A stretch of 64,000 nt of DNA, taken from positions 100,687-164,686 of the forward strand of contig NZ_WJPO01000005.1 in NCBI RefSeq assembly GCF_009649175.1, written 5' to 3'. Under the pieces are notes generated by a model. That model made no database searches. It was not told the DNA's origin and worked only from the letters and a program-made list of their open reading frames with translations. A program made the position numbers and the translations under genes. This stretch comes from Rhodovulum strictum (GTDB taxonomy: Bacteria > Pseudomonadota > Alphaproteobacteria > Rhodobacterales > Rhodobacteraceae). This document shows, piece after piece, positions 36,389 through 48,284 of this stretch (positions within the stretch are counted from its first letter, which is position 1; each line of letters opens with the position of its first letter).

Positions 36389-38746
36389 TCAGCGCGCCGG
36401 AAGCAGGCTTGGCACGATGGTCACGATCTCAGGAAAGGCCCAGAGGATCCCAAGCCCGGCCACCTGTATCAGCACGAAGGGCACGACGCCGCGATAGATG
36501 TGCATCGTCGTGACCTCTCTGGGCGCCACCCCGCGCAGGTAGAACAGCGCGAAGCCGAAGGGCGGCGTCAGGAACGAGGTCTGCAGGTTCACCGCGATCA
36601 TGATCGTGACCCAAGCCGGATCGAAGGTGCCGCCATAGATCACCGGGCCGACGATGGGCACCACGATGTAGATGATTTCCAGGAAATCCAGCACGAAGCC
36701 CAGCACGAACAGCACCAGCATGACGATCAGGAACACCTTGAACTCGTCATCGAAGCTGCGCAGGAATTGCTGGATGTAATGCTCCCCCCCGAACGAGATC
36801 ACCACCAGGTTCAGCAATTGCGAGCCGATCAGGATGGCAAAGACCATCGTGGTGACCTTGGCCGTCTCGCGCACCACCGGCGGCAGCACGCCTGACCGCA
36901 GCAGCACCCAGCAGGCGTAAAGAATGCCGAACATCGCGAAGTGATAGGCGCCCTGCGCGACGAAGAAGGCCACCCAATCCTCGAAGGGCACGCTTGCGCG
37001 CCCCATGCGCAGGTCGAAATTCACGCCCGCGAGGATCATGATCACGATGGCAAAGGACGCCCAGATGATCGTCCTGCCGGAACGGTTTTCCTCGCGCAGC
37101 TTGCGATAGGCGGCCAGCATCAGCGCCCCGCCCGCCCCCAGCGCGGCGGCGGGCGTGGGGTTGGTGATGCCGCCCAGGATCGAGCCCAGCACCGCCACGA
37201 TCAGCACCAGCGGCGGAAAGACGACGCGCAACAGGTCCGACTGGGCCAGCAGGCCGACCGCATGCCGCAGCCCGTAAAGCGCAATGCCGAACGGGATCGC
37301 CAGCAGCAGGAACATCGCACCGGGTGAGGTGACGGGCGAGATCAGCACCGCATCGACCGCCAGCGCCAGCAAGAGCCCCCCCGCCCCGATCAGCAGCGGG
37401 CGGGGATCGGCCCCGGGCACCACGCCACGCGCCGTGCTCAGCAGCAGCCCCAGCAGCACCACGACCACCATCAGCGAGGAGGACAACGGCGCGGCGGCGG
37501 CGATCCTGGCCTCGCGCGCAAGGGCGCGTTCCTCGGGGCTCAGTTGATGGGCCTGCACCTCGCCGCCCGCCGCCTCGATGGCGCGTTGCTGTTCGACCGC
37601 GCGATCCCATTTCTGCTGGCCGTGCAGTTCGATCATCGACGCCTTGCACTGGTCCGAGACATTGGTGCGCAGCACCGCGCCCTCGGTCTGTTCGGAAAAG
37701 CCGCTGACCGTGACATCCTGGCTGCCCACGATGCCCACCGCACCCAGCAGGAAGGCGCCCCCGATCAGCCCGAGCGGCGCGGCCAGGAACCACCGAAATT
37801 TATCGGCGCGCGACTTGGCCGGACCCGAGGCCGCAGCGAAGGACACGGGCGGCGCCTTGGACGGGTAAAGCAGCGCGAAACCGAAGGCATAGCCCGCATA
37901 CAGCACCGCCAGCAGGATGCCCGGCAGGATCGCCGCCTGAAACAGCGTGCCGACCGAGACCACCGCCGCCTTGCCCAGATAGGTCAGCGCATCGGTGCAA
38001 CCCGCCATCTGCGCCCGGCTTTCCTGCGACGTTGCATAAAGATCGCCCGCCAGCGTGCCCAGCAGCACGATCACGATCGAGGGCGGGATGATCTGGCCCA
38101 GCGTGCCGCTGGCCGCGATGACCCCGGTGGCCAGTTCCGGCGAATAGCGGTTGCGCAGCATCGTCGGCAGCGACAACAGCCCCATCGTCACCACCGTCGC
38201 CCCCACGATGCCCGTAGAGGCGGCAAGGAAGGCGCCCACCACGACGACGGCCACCGCCAGCCCGCCCGGCAGCGGACCGAAGACCCGCGCCATGGTGGTC
38301 AAGAGGTCATTGGCGATCTTCGAGCGTTCCAGCGTGATGCCCATCATCACGAACATCAGCACCGCCAGCAGAGTCTCGATCGACTGGCCGGCCAGAACGC
38401 GTTCGTTGATGCGGTTGACGATGAAGCTGACATTGCGATCCATCGCCACTTCCCAGCCCTGCGGGAACAGCGCCGTCTCGTAGCGCGGCAGGTCGGGAAA
38501 CCGGAACACGGATATGTCGTTGGGATGGATCCCCTGCGCGGTCAGCGCCGCATAGGCCGCGCTGCCGGTATCCACCGCCTGGTGGATCAACAGCCCCGCA
38601 CTGTCCAGCGCGGCAATGATCCCGAACGAAATGACCGCCGCGCCGCCGATGGCAAAGGCCACCGGAAAGCCCGACAGGATCCCCGCGAACAGGCAGAGAA
38701 AGACGATGATCAGGCCGATCTCGATACCGTCAAGTCCGAACAACAT
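36389..38746 (-). CDS. TRAP transporter large permease (DctM type) with large insertions
   Basis: Large membrane subunit of a sodium-driven TRAP importer. Typical DctM blocks occur at both ends (FLAASTGIVGATVVTMGLLSLPTML, given as family match only; SGTLGQIIPPSIVIVLL; QTSFLTPPFGFALFYLRG). At 785 residues it is far longer than the usual roughly 430. The extra length is a soluble loop at about 50-115 and a middle block of about 300-600 with several added membrane segments and a charged loop containing a Cys. It starts 17 bp after dctQ. Such oversized permeases accompany alpha-keto acid-type TRAP receptors. Confidence 0.88.
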   Translation of the reverse strand: MLFGLDGIEIGLIIVFLCLFAGILSGFPVAFAIGGAAVISFGIIAALDSAGLLIHQAVDTGSAAYAALTAQGIHPNDISVFRFPDLPRYETALFPQGWEVAMDRNVSFIVNRINERVLAGQSIETLLAVLMFVMMGITLERSKIANDLLTTMARVFGPLPGGLAVAVVVVGAFLAASTGIVGATVVTMGLLSLPTMLRNRYSPELATGVIAASGTLGQIIPPSIVIVLLGTLAGDLYATSQESRAQMAGCTDALTYLGKAAVVSVGTLFQAAILPGILLAVLYAGYAFGFALLYPSKAPPVSFAAASGPAKSRADKFRWFLAAPLGLIGGAFLLGAVGIVGSQDVTVSGFSEQTEGAVLRTNVSDQCKASMIELHGQQKWDRAVEQQRAIEAAGGEVQAHQLSPEERALAREARIAAAAPLSSSLMVVVVLLGLLLSTARGVVPGADPRPLLIGAGGLLLALAVDAVLISPVTSPGAMFLLLAIPFGIALYGLRHAVGLLAQSDLLRVVFPPLVLIVAVLGSILGGITNPTPAAALGAGGALMLAAYRKLREENRSGRTIIWASFAIVIMILAGVNFDLRMGRASVPFEDWVAFFVAQGAYHFAMFGILYACWVLLRSGVLPPVVRETAKVTTMVFAILIGSQLLNLVVISFGGEHYIQQFLRSFDDEFKVFLIVMLVLFVLGFVLDFLEIIYIVVPIVGPVIYGGTFDPAWVTIMIAVNLQTSFLTPPFGFALFYLRGVAPREVTTMHIYRGVVPFVLIQVAGLGILWAFPEIVTIVPSLLPAR

Positions 38747-38763
38747 GCGCCCGCCCTGCCCCC

Positions 38764-39693
38764 TTAATGCGTGGCTTCACGGGCGTCCTCGCCCGGACCC
38801 AGACTGTCCCTGTCAAGGAAGCGCCCGGCGCTCTCCTCGCCTTCGAGATATTCCAGCAAGGCCCGGTAGAAGACCGCGATGGCCTGAAGGAACACGAGCC
38901 CCGCAAAGGCCACCAGCAGCACCTTGAACAGGAAATAGCCGTTGAAGCCATTGGGCGAGAAGCCGATGGTCTCGACATTCCAGCGCAGCGCCTGCGCCTT
39001 CATCAACAGCCGGTCGAGCGATTCCGAGGCCGAGGGCTTGGGCGTGATCAGGTGGCGCCAGAGGAAATACCACGAGTAAAGCCAGACCAGCACCGCCATC
39101 GGCATCATGAAGAACAACGCGCCGAACATGTCGATCAGCCGCTTGGTGCGGTGGCTGACATGGGCATAGACCAGATCGACCCGGACATGGCCCGACTGCA
39201 CGAAGGTATAGCTGATGCACAGGCAGACGATCATCGCGTTGTAAAGCTTCAGCTCCTCGGACCACCAGCTCAGATCCTTGGAAAACGCATAGCCCAGCGG
39301 GCCAAGGCTGATCTCGGAGACGCGAAAGATGCGTTGCAGGAACACGATCATGATCTGTTGCAGCACCATCAGAAGCCCCGCCCAGGCAAAGAACCGCCCG
39401 ATGGTGTTGGCAAAACCTTCCAGTAAGCGCACCGATCCCCACATGATCGACCGCCGCCAAAGCCCCAGCCCGGTCAGCACCACAAAGGCGGCAAGCACGA
39501 CAAAGAAGAACTCGGTCGAGGCGCCGTAATAGACCACGCGCATGATCGCCTGCGGGTTCGACCAGTCGAGCCACAACCCCGGATGGGCGATTGCATAGCC
39601 GAAATTGTAGAAGGCCAGCGCAAGGTTCTTGAAGAACCACAAGACCCCGCCACCAAGCGCGCCCAGCACCCCGGCCGATCCGGACCCGTCCAT
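38764..39693 (-). CDS. TRAP transporter small permease (DctQ type)
   Basis: A 309-residue DctQ-like membrane protein. It has an extra N-terminal half with two or three hydrophobic segments before the usual four-helix core (QSGHVRVDLVYAHVSHRTKRLID is the conserved loop, cited in part). The length exceeds that of a standard DctQ of about 170 residues, in step with the enlarged DctM. It lies between the receptor gene (115-bp gap) and dctM (17-bp gap). Confidence 0.87.
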   Translation of the reverse strand: MDGSGSAGVLGALGGGVLWFFKNLALAFYNFGYAIAHPGLWLDWSNPQAIMRVVYYGASTEFFFVVLAAFVVLTGLGLWRRSIMWGSVRLLEGFANTIGRFFAWAGLLMVLQQIMIVFLQRIFRVSEISLGPLGYAFSKDLSWWSEELKLYNAMIVCLCISYTFVQSGHVRVDLVYAHVSHRTKRLIDMFGALFFMMPMAVLVWLYSWYFLWRHLITPKPSASESLDRLLMKAQALRWNVETIGFSPNGFNGYFLFKVLLVAFAGLVFLQAIAVFYRALLEYLEGEESAGRFLDRDSLGPGEDAREATH

Positions 39694-39808
39694 CTGCGCC
39701 CCCTATTGCCCAGCCGTCGCGGATCTGCCCCCCCTTCATTCCGGGGCGGATGCGCCACGCCTGGGACGGCGCCCCCGCTGCGAACGGGGGCGCCAGCCGG
39801 ATTTCGGA

Positions 39809-40891
39809 TCAGAGACCCATCACGCGGTTGCGCTGGGCGGTGAATTCCGCCTCGGCCCGGCCATTCCAGGCCGCCGAGCTTTTCAGCGACGCCATGTAGC
39901 TGTCATGGCATTTCTTGTAGAGCGGATCGCCCATCGGCTCGGCGATCACCTCGAGCGAGGCGGCGCCGAAGGCATCCCACACGCTGTCGGGATATTCGAG
40001 AACCCGCACCCCGCCCGCCTGAAGCCGGGTCAGCGCGGCGGCGTTGTTGGCCAGGAATTGCGACATCGACCAGATGTTGCAGGCCCCAGCCGCCTGTTCG
40101 ATGGCAGCCCGGTGCGCCGGGGCCAGATCCTCGAACACGTCCAGATTGACCGTCAGGTTCAGGTTCGGCCCGGGTTCGTGGAAACCGGCGGTGTAGTAGA
40201 TCTTGGTGATCTCCTGGAACCCGGCCTTCTCGTCCGCCCAGGGGCCGATCCACTCGGTCCCGTCGATGGCACCCGAGGCCAGCGCCTGATACACTTCGGA
40301 TCCCGGCAGGTTCTGCACGCTCGCGCCCAGCTTGCCCAGCACCTGCCCGCCCTGCCCGGGCATGCGGAACTTCAGGCCCTGGAAATCCTCGGGGCTGTTG
40401 ATCTCCTTGCGGAACCAGCCGCCGGCCTGCGCCCCGGTATTGCCCGCCGAGAACGGCTTGAGCCCGAAGATCGAGTACAGCTCGTCCGCCAGTTCGCGCC
40501 CGCCGGCATGGTGGATCCAATTGTTGTATTCCTGAAACGTCATGCCGAACGGCACCTGGCTGAAGAAGGACAGCGCCGGGTGCTGGCCGAGGAAGTAGTA
40601 ATCGACCCCGTGATACATGTCGGCCTGACCGGCCGAGACGGCGTCAAACACCTCGAAGGCGCCGACCAGTTCGCCCGCGGCCTTGAGGTCGATGGTCAAC
40701 TGCCCGTCGGTGATCGCGGTGATCGCGTCGGCGCAATATTGCGCTGCGTCATGCACCCCCGCAAGGCCACGGCCCCAGGTCGTGACCAGTGTCAGCGTCC
40801 GCCTGCCCTGGGCATAGGCGGGCGCGGCAAGGGTTCCGGCGGCGGCCGCACCGCCCAGCGCGGAGCTCCTCAGAAAAGAACGGCGATCCAT
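39809..40891 (-). CDS. TRAP transporter substrate-binding protein, TakP-like
   Basis: Periplasmic receptor of 360 residues. A signal with twin arginines (DRRSFLRSSALGGAAAAG, cleaved near AYA-Q) precedes LTLVTTWGRGLAGVH. The binding-site region GGWFRKEINSPEDFQGLKFR (conserved Arg) and GTEWIGPWADEKAG match the alpha-keto acid receptor TakP of Rhodobacter. The ligand is thus probably a 2-oxo acid or similar carboxylate. The ATG at 40889-40891 has GGAGG 6 nt upstream; a TTG codon directly before it is in frame. A 7-bp hairpin (CGCCCGC/GCGGGCG) lies in its leader at 40911-40930. Confidence 0.9.
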   Translation of the reverse strand: MDRRSFLRSSALGGAAAAGTLAAPAYAQGRRTLTLVTTWGRGLAGVHDAAQYCADAITAITDGQLTIDLKAAGELVGAFEVFDAVSAGQADMYHGVDYYFLGQHPALSFFSQVPFGMTFQEYNNWIHHAGGRELADELYSIFGLKPFSAGNTGAQAGGWFRKEINSPEDFQGLKFRMPGQGGQVLGKLGASVQNLPGSEVYQALASGAIDGTEWIGPWADEKAGFQEITKIYYTAGFHEPGPNLNLTVNLDVFEDLAPAHRAAIEQAAGACNIWSMSQFLANNAAALTRLQAGGVRVLEYPDSVWDAFGAASLEVIAEPMGDPLYKKCHDSYMASLKSSAAWNGRAEAEFTAQRNRVMGL

Positions 40892-41205
40892 CAATATTCC
40901 TCCCGGTTGGCGCCCGCACCTTTGCGGGCGGATCGTTTGCGTGGGCGAAATCTATCGACAGCTTTGCCCCAGATAAATAGCGCCGAGCGGCGGGCCCGAC
41001 TTTTTCCCGATGTCGAATGGACGCGCCCCGCCCTGTGCTGCGGGCCGCGCGCGGTGCCCGATTTCCGATCCATGCGCAAAACCCCGGCCTCGAGCAACAT
41101 TCGGAAAGGATTTCTTGCCGCAGGGTACGAAAATTCTGCCCTTTGCGGGTTGACCCCCACCCGGTGCGCTCCTAATGTCCCGCGCACGCAAGCTGGGGAA
41201 CCCCG

Positions 41206-41253
41206 ATGGCGATGGTAGGCGTAGTGGCGAAGGACAGGCGCATGGGCCGGTAA
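41206..41253 (+). CDS. leader peptide of the ilvIH attenuator (15 residues)
   Basis: MAMVGVVAKDRRMGR, stop TAA at 41251. Three valine codons (GTA, GTA, GTG) fall within four codons at positions 4-7, and GGGGAA lies 6-11 nt upstream of the ATG. It sits 147 bp before ilvI and is followed by competing hairpins, so it is read as a valine-sensing leader. It is too short for similarity evidence, and the geometry is the main support. Confidence 0.6.
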   Translation: MAMVGVVAKDRRMGR

Positions 41254-41280
41254 CGACGGAGCCCAGCTCACCCCATGCGC
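41238..41280 (+). promoter_or_regulatory. predicted antiterminator stem of the ilvIH leader
   Basis: GCGCATGGG (41238-41246) pairs perfectly with CCCATGCGC (41272-41280), whose last two bases belong to the terminator stem. A second pair, AGCTGGG (41191-41197) with CCCAGCT (41262-41268), could form the pause structure. A ribosome stalled at the valine codons (41215-41226) would leave 41238-41246 free; one at the stop codon would cover it. Confidence 0.6.
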
Positions 41281-41305
41281 CCCCGCCCTGACCGGGGGCT
41301 TTTTT
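41279..41305 (+). terminator. Rho-independent attenuator terminator upstream of ilvI
   Basis: GCCCCCG (41279-41285) pairs with CGGGGGC (41293-41299) across a 7-nt loop and is followed by six T. It ends 47 bp before the ilvI start, so it can only terminate the leader transcript. Confidence 0.85.
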
Positions 41306-41352
41306 ATGCGCAGCGGATGCACAGACGGACGGCGGAAGGGACGGACAGACAG

Positions 41353-43098
<1,746 letters not shown>

Positions 43099-43109
43099 TG
43101 CGTGCGCAA

Positions 43110-43180
43110 GGGGGGCTTTCCGCCCCCCGTCCCCGCCTTGCGGGGACTCCCCCCGAGGATATTTGGAGCCAGAAGAAAAG
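43110..43180 (+). repeat. dispersed intergenic hairpin repeat, copy 2 (ilvI-ilvH gap)
   Basis: Two stems, GGGGGGC/GCCCCCC (43110-43128) and GTCCCCGC/GCGGGGAC (43129-43147), then CCCCCGAGGATATTTGGAGC and CAGAAGAAAAG, which also supplies the purine-rich ribosome site of ilvH. Confidence 0.65.
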
Positions 43181-43182
43181 AC

Positions 43183-43746
43183 ATGGCAGCAGCACTCAAC
43201 ATCCAGAAGGGCACGTCGAAGCATTCCGCCTATGACCTGCGCGACCCCAATTCGGACGTCATCGAGCGGCACACGCTGGCGGTGATCGTCGATAACGAAC
43301 CGGGCGTGCTGGCGCGCGTGATCGGGCTGTTTTCCGGGCGCGGTTACAATATCGACAGCCTGACCGTGGCCGAGGTCGACCATACCGGGCATATGAGCCG
43401 CATCACCATCGTCACCGCCGGAACGCCCGCGGTGATCGAGCAGATCAAGGCGCAGCTTGGCCGGATCGTGCCGGTCCATGAGGTGCATGACCTGACCGTC
43501 GAGGGCCCCTCGGTCGAGCGGGAACTGGCGCTGTTCAAGGTGGCGGGCGCGGGCGAGAAGCGGGTCGAGGCGCTGCGTCTGGCGGATATCTTCCGCGCGA
43601 ATGTGGTGGATTCGACGCTGGAAAGCTTCGTCTTCGAGATCACCGGCACACCGCAGAAGATCGACGCCTTTGCCGAGCTGATGCGGCCGCTGGGGCTGGT
43701 CGAGATGGCGCGCACCGGCATCGCGGCACTTTCGCGCGGGGCCTGA
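43183..43746 (+). CDS. ilvH: acetolactate synthase small regulatory subunit
   Basis: Activates IlvI and confers valine feedback. The 187 residues have an N-terminal ACT domain (about 30-100: LAVIVDNEPGVLARVIGLFS, RGYNIDSLTV) and the C-terminal ACT-like domain (LESFVFEITGTPQKIDAF). The ATG at 43183 begins MAAALNIQKG; the purine-rich AGAAGAAAAG upstream serves as ribosome site and is part of a repeat. Confidence 0.95.
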   Translation: MAAALNIQKGTSKHSAYDLRDPNSDVIERHTLAVIVDNEPGVLARVIGLFSGRGYNIDSLTVAEVDHTGHMSRITIVTAGTPAVIEQIKAQLGRIVPVHEVHDLTVEGPSVERELALFKVAGAGEKRVEALRLADIFRANVVDSTLESFVFEITGTPQKIDAFAELMRPLGLVEMARTGIAALSRGA

Positions 43747-43882
43747 ACCGGGCCGGCGCGCGGGTCGAACGGGTATTGACCTGTCGCCCTGGCCGGTCTG
43801 CGACGGGAAGGGCATCCTGATCGGCGGCTGTGGCGCGGAGGCACCCCCTTGCCCGCCGCGCGCCCTTGCGCCAGAACAGGCC

Positions 43883-45247
<1,365 letters not shown>

Positions 45248-45265
45248 GGCCGAGGAGGGACTACC

Positions 45266-45871
45266 ATGGAAGGGTTTACCGCTGTCGACGGGATCGTGGC
45301 CGTCGTCATCCTGCTTTCGGCGATCCTCGCCTATTCGCGTGGTTTCGTACGCGAAACGATGGCGATCGCGGGCTGGATCGTGGCCGCGATCATGGCCTTC
45401 ATCTTCGCGCCGATGGTCGAACCGCTGGTCTACGAGGTGCCGTTCCTTGGTACGCTGGTCGGCAATTCCTGCGAACTGGCGATCCTGGCGGCCTTTGCGG
45501 GCGTGTTCATGGTGGCGCTGGTGGCGGTCTCGCTGTTCACGCCGCTTCTGTCCTCGATGATCCAGGGCTCGGTTCTGGGGGGGCTTGATCAGGGGCTTGG
45601 CTTCCTTTTCGGGGTGGCGCGTGGCGTTCTGCTGGTGGCGGTCGCGCTGTTCGTCTACGGCATGGTGGTCACCGCGGGCGATTACCCGGTGGTGGACAAC
45701 TCGCGCTCGGCCGACATCTTCGGCGCGCTGACCCGCCAGATCGCCGAGGCCGATCCCGATCAGGCGCTGGGCTGGCTGACCCGCCAGTACGAGACCCTGA
45801 TGGGCGCCTGCGACCGCCCGGCAGCACCTGCGCCCGCGGGCACGCCCCTGCCCCCCGCCGACGCCCAGTGA
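45266..45871 (+). CDS. cvpA: CvpA-family membrane protein
   Basis: A 201-residue inner-membrane protein with four or five hydrophobic segments and the CvpA opening (VDGIVAVVILLSAILAYSRG). A Pro/Ala-rich C-terminal tail follows residue about 180. In other bacteria CvpA is linked to colicin V production and sits near purF, as here (98 bp upstream of it). The molecular role is not established. GAGG about 9 nt upstream supports the ATG. Confidence 0.9.
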   Translation: MEGFTAVDGIVAVVILLSAILAYSRGFVRETMAIAGWIVAAIMAFIFAPMVEPLVYEVPFLGTLVGNSCELAILAAFAGVFMVALVAVSLFTPLLSSMIQGSVLGGLDQGLGFLFGVARGVLLVAVALFVYGMVVTAGDYPVVDNSRSADIFGALTRQIAEADPDQALGWLTRQYETLMGACDRPAAPAPAGTPLPPADAQ

Positions 45872-45969
45872 CAGCCCGCGCGCGCTGTGTGATCCTTTCG
45901 TGACAGCGCGTGCCCAAGCGCGTAGAGAGGGGCCAGTCCCCGCCAGTTGGATTCGGAGCCTCGACGCCC

Positions 45970-47466
45970 ATGCGCCCGATGAACCCGCATGTTTCGCCCG
46001 AGCGAGACATGCCCCCCGCCCATCCCTTCGATGACGACAAGCTGCGCGAGGAATGCGGCGTCTATGGCGTGATCGGCCTGACCGATGCCGCGAATTTCGT
46101 GGCGCTGGGCCTGCACGCGCTGCAACATCGCGGCCAGGAAGCGGGCGGCATCGTCAGCCATGACGCAAGGACGGGGTTCCACTCGGCCCACCGCTTTGGC
46201 TATGTGCGCGACAACTTCACCAAGGCCAGCCTGATGGAGACGTTGCCGGGAACGCTGGCCATCGGGCATGTGCGCTATTCCACCGCCGGATCGAAGGGCC
46301 AGACCGCGATCCGCGACGTGCAGCCCTTTTTCGGCGAGTTCTCGATGGGCGGGGCGGCCATCGCCCATAACGGCAACATCACCAATGCCGAGGCGCTGCG
46401 GCGCGAGCTGATCGACCGCGGCTCGATCTTTCAAAGCTCGTCGGACAGCGAGTGCATCATCCACCTGATGGCGCGCTCGCTGCAAAAGACCATCCCCGAG
46501 CGGATGAAGGACGCGCTGCGCCGGGTCGAGGGAGCGTTCTCGGTGGTGGCGATGACGCGTACGAAACTGATCGGCGTGCGCGACCCGCTGGGCGTGCGCC
46601 CGCTGGTGCTGGGCCGGTTCGGCGAAGGCTGGGTGCTGTCGTCGGAAACCTGCGCGCTCGACATCATCGGCGCGGAACTGGTGCGCGAGATCGAGCCGGG
46701 CGAAATGGTCCAGATCTCGCCCGAGAAGGGCGTGGAAAGCTTCCGCCCGTTCGAGCCGCGGCCCTCGCGCTTCTGCATCTTCGAGCAGGTCTATTTCTCG
46801 CGCCCCGATTCCATCCTGGGCGGCCGCTCGGTCTATGAGACGCGCCACCAGATCGGCGTGGAACTGGCACGCGAGGCCCCGGTCGAGGCCGATCTGGTCT
46901 GCCCGGTGCCCGATTCCGGCACGCCCGCGGCGATCGGCTATGCCCATGAAAGCGGCATTCCCTTCGGCATGGGGATCATCCGCAACCAGTATGTCGGCCG
47001 CACCTTCATCGAACCGACCGAACAGATCCGCAACATGGGCGTGCGGCTGAAACTGAACGTCAACCGCGCCCTGATCGAGGGCAAGCGGATCGTCCTGGTC
47101 GATGACAGCGTGGTGCGCGGCACCACCAGCCGCAAGATCAAGGAAATGATCCTGGATGCCGGCGCGAAGGAGGTGCATTTCCGCATCGCTTCGCCGCCGA
47201 CCGCCTGGCCTTGCTTCTACGGCGTCGACACGCCCGAGCGTGAAAAGCTGCTGGCCAGCCACATGAACGAGGACGAGATGCGCGACTATCTGGGCGTCGA
47301 CTCGCTGCGCTTCATCTCGCTGGACGGGCTTTACCGCGCCGTGGGCGAGGCGCGGGGCCGCAATGCCGCCTGCCCGCAATATTGCGATGCCTGTTTTTCG
47401 GGCGATTATCCGGTCGCCCCCTCGGACATGATCGACAAGGGATTTCAGACCAAAGCCGCAGAATAA
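45970..47466 (+). CDS. purF: amidophosphoribosyltransferase
   Basis: First committed step of purine synthesis, making phosphoribosylamine from PRPP and glutamine. The N-terminal glutaminase nucleophile is Cys29 in REECGVYGVIG after a presumed propeptide, the PRPP loop VLVDDSVVRGTTSR, and C-terminal Cys residues (CPQYCDACFSGDYP) of the iron-sulfur type. Start could be the ATG at 45970 or one 9 bp or 39 bp downstream; 498 residues with the first. It is in the conserved order radA-cvpA-purF. Confidence 0.95.
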   Translation: MRPMNPHVSPERDMPPAHPFDDDKLREECGVYGVIGLTDAANFVALGLHALQHRGQEAGGIVSHDARTGFHSAHRFGYVRDNFTKASLMETLPGTLAIGHVRYSTAGSKGQTAIRDVQPFFGEFSMGGAAIAHNGNITNAEALRRELIDRGSIFQSSSDSECIIHLMARSLQKTIPERMKDALRRVEGAFSVVAMTRTKLIGVRDPLGVRPLVLGRFGEGWVLSSETCALDIIGAELVREIEPGEMVQISPEKGVESFRPFEPRPSRFCIFEQVYFSRPDSILGGRSVYETRHQIGVELAREAPVEADLVCPVPDSGTPAAIGYAHESGIPFGMGIIRNQYVGRTFIEPTEQIRNMGVRLKLNVNRALIEGKRIVLVDDSVVRGTTSRKIKEMILDAGAKEVHFRIASPPTAWPCFYGVDTPEREKLLASHMNEDEMRDYLGVDSLRFISLDGLYRAVGEARGRNAACPQYCDACFSGDYPVAPSDMIDKGFQTKAAE

Positions 47467-47528
47467 GCGCCCCCACGGGTCCGCCGCCGCGTCCCGACCA
47501 TGCAGCGTTGCTGTTTCAAGGAGCATCC

Positions 47529-48191
47529 ATGACAGACCACAAGATCGCCCTAGTGACGGGCGCCTCCCGCGGCTTCGGCGCGGCGGTGGCCGAGGAACTG
47601 GCCCGGCAGGGTCATCACGTCGTTGCCGTCGCCCGCACCAGCGGCGGGCTAGAGGAACTGGACGACCGCATCCAGGCCGCGGGCGGGCATGCCACGCTGG
47701 CGCCCATGGACATCACCGTTGACGAGGCCATGCGCACGCTTTGCCGCGGCATCTTCGACCGCTGGGGCCATGTCGATCTGTGGGTGCATTGCGCGATCCA
47801 GACCCCGCCCTTCAGCCCGGCCGAACAGATCGACCTGAAATTCTGGACCAAGGCCATCGCCGCCAATATCGAGGCGCTGGGCGTGCTGACGAATTACGTT
47901 GCGCCCTTGCTGCGCACGGCGCCCGGCGGCGGGCATGCGGTGCTGGTCGATGACCTTGCCGAAGGCCCGTTCCTGGGCGCCTATGCCGCCTGCAAGGCGG
48001 CGCAACGCGCGATCTTTGCCGCGTGGGAGGCCGAACAGGCGCGGCTGGGCGATGTGCATGTGCACCGTTTCGTACCCGCCGCGATGGCCACCGCCCACCG
48101 CCATCGGCTGTACCCGGGCGAGGATACCGCGGCCCTGGCGCAGCCCACGGACGAGGCGCGGCGGCTGCTGGCTACACTGGGGCTGGGCTGA
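47529..48191 (+). CDS. divergent short-chain dehydrogenase-like protein
   Basis: A 220-residue SDR. The nucleotide loop VTGASRGFGAAVAEEL and DITVDEA are clear and the YxxxK pair is kept in AYAACKAAQ. The usual NNAG reads HCAIQ, and the catalytic Ser before the Tyr is missing (VLVDDLAEGPF), so a canonical dehydrogenase mechanism is doubtful. A GGAG at 47520 precedes the ATG. It follows purF by 62 bp in the same direction. The substrate is unknown. Confidence 0.85.
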   Translation: MTDHKIALVTGASRGFGAAVAEELARQGHHVVAVARTSGGLEELDDRIQAAGGHATLAPMDITVDEAMRTLCRGIFDRWGHVDLWVHCAIQTPPFSPAEQIDLKFWTKAIAANIEALGVLTNYVAPLLRTAPGGGHAVLVDDLAEGPFLGAYAACKAAQRAIFAAWEAEQARLGDVHVHRFVPAAMATAHRHRLYPGEDTAALAQPTDEARRLLATLGLG

Positions 48192-48284
48192 CAGGCCCCG
48201 CCCCGGCCGCGCCATCCATCGTCTCGCGCTTTACGCTTTCCGCGCTTGGCTCTATGGAAGGGCCTGTGGCACAGGGCAGGACGC

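Noticed and set aside
40911..40930. CGCCCGC-ACCTTT-GCGGGCG hairpin as a terminator.
   Set aside because: No T-run follows on either strand; it is only a stem in the leader of the TRAP receptor gene.
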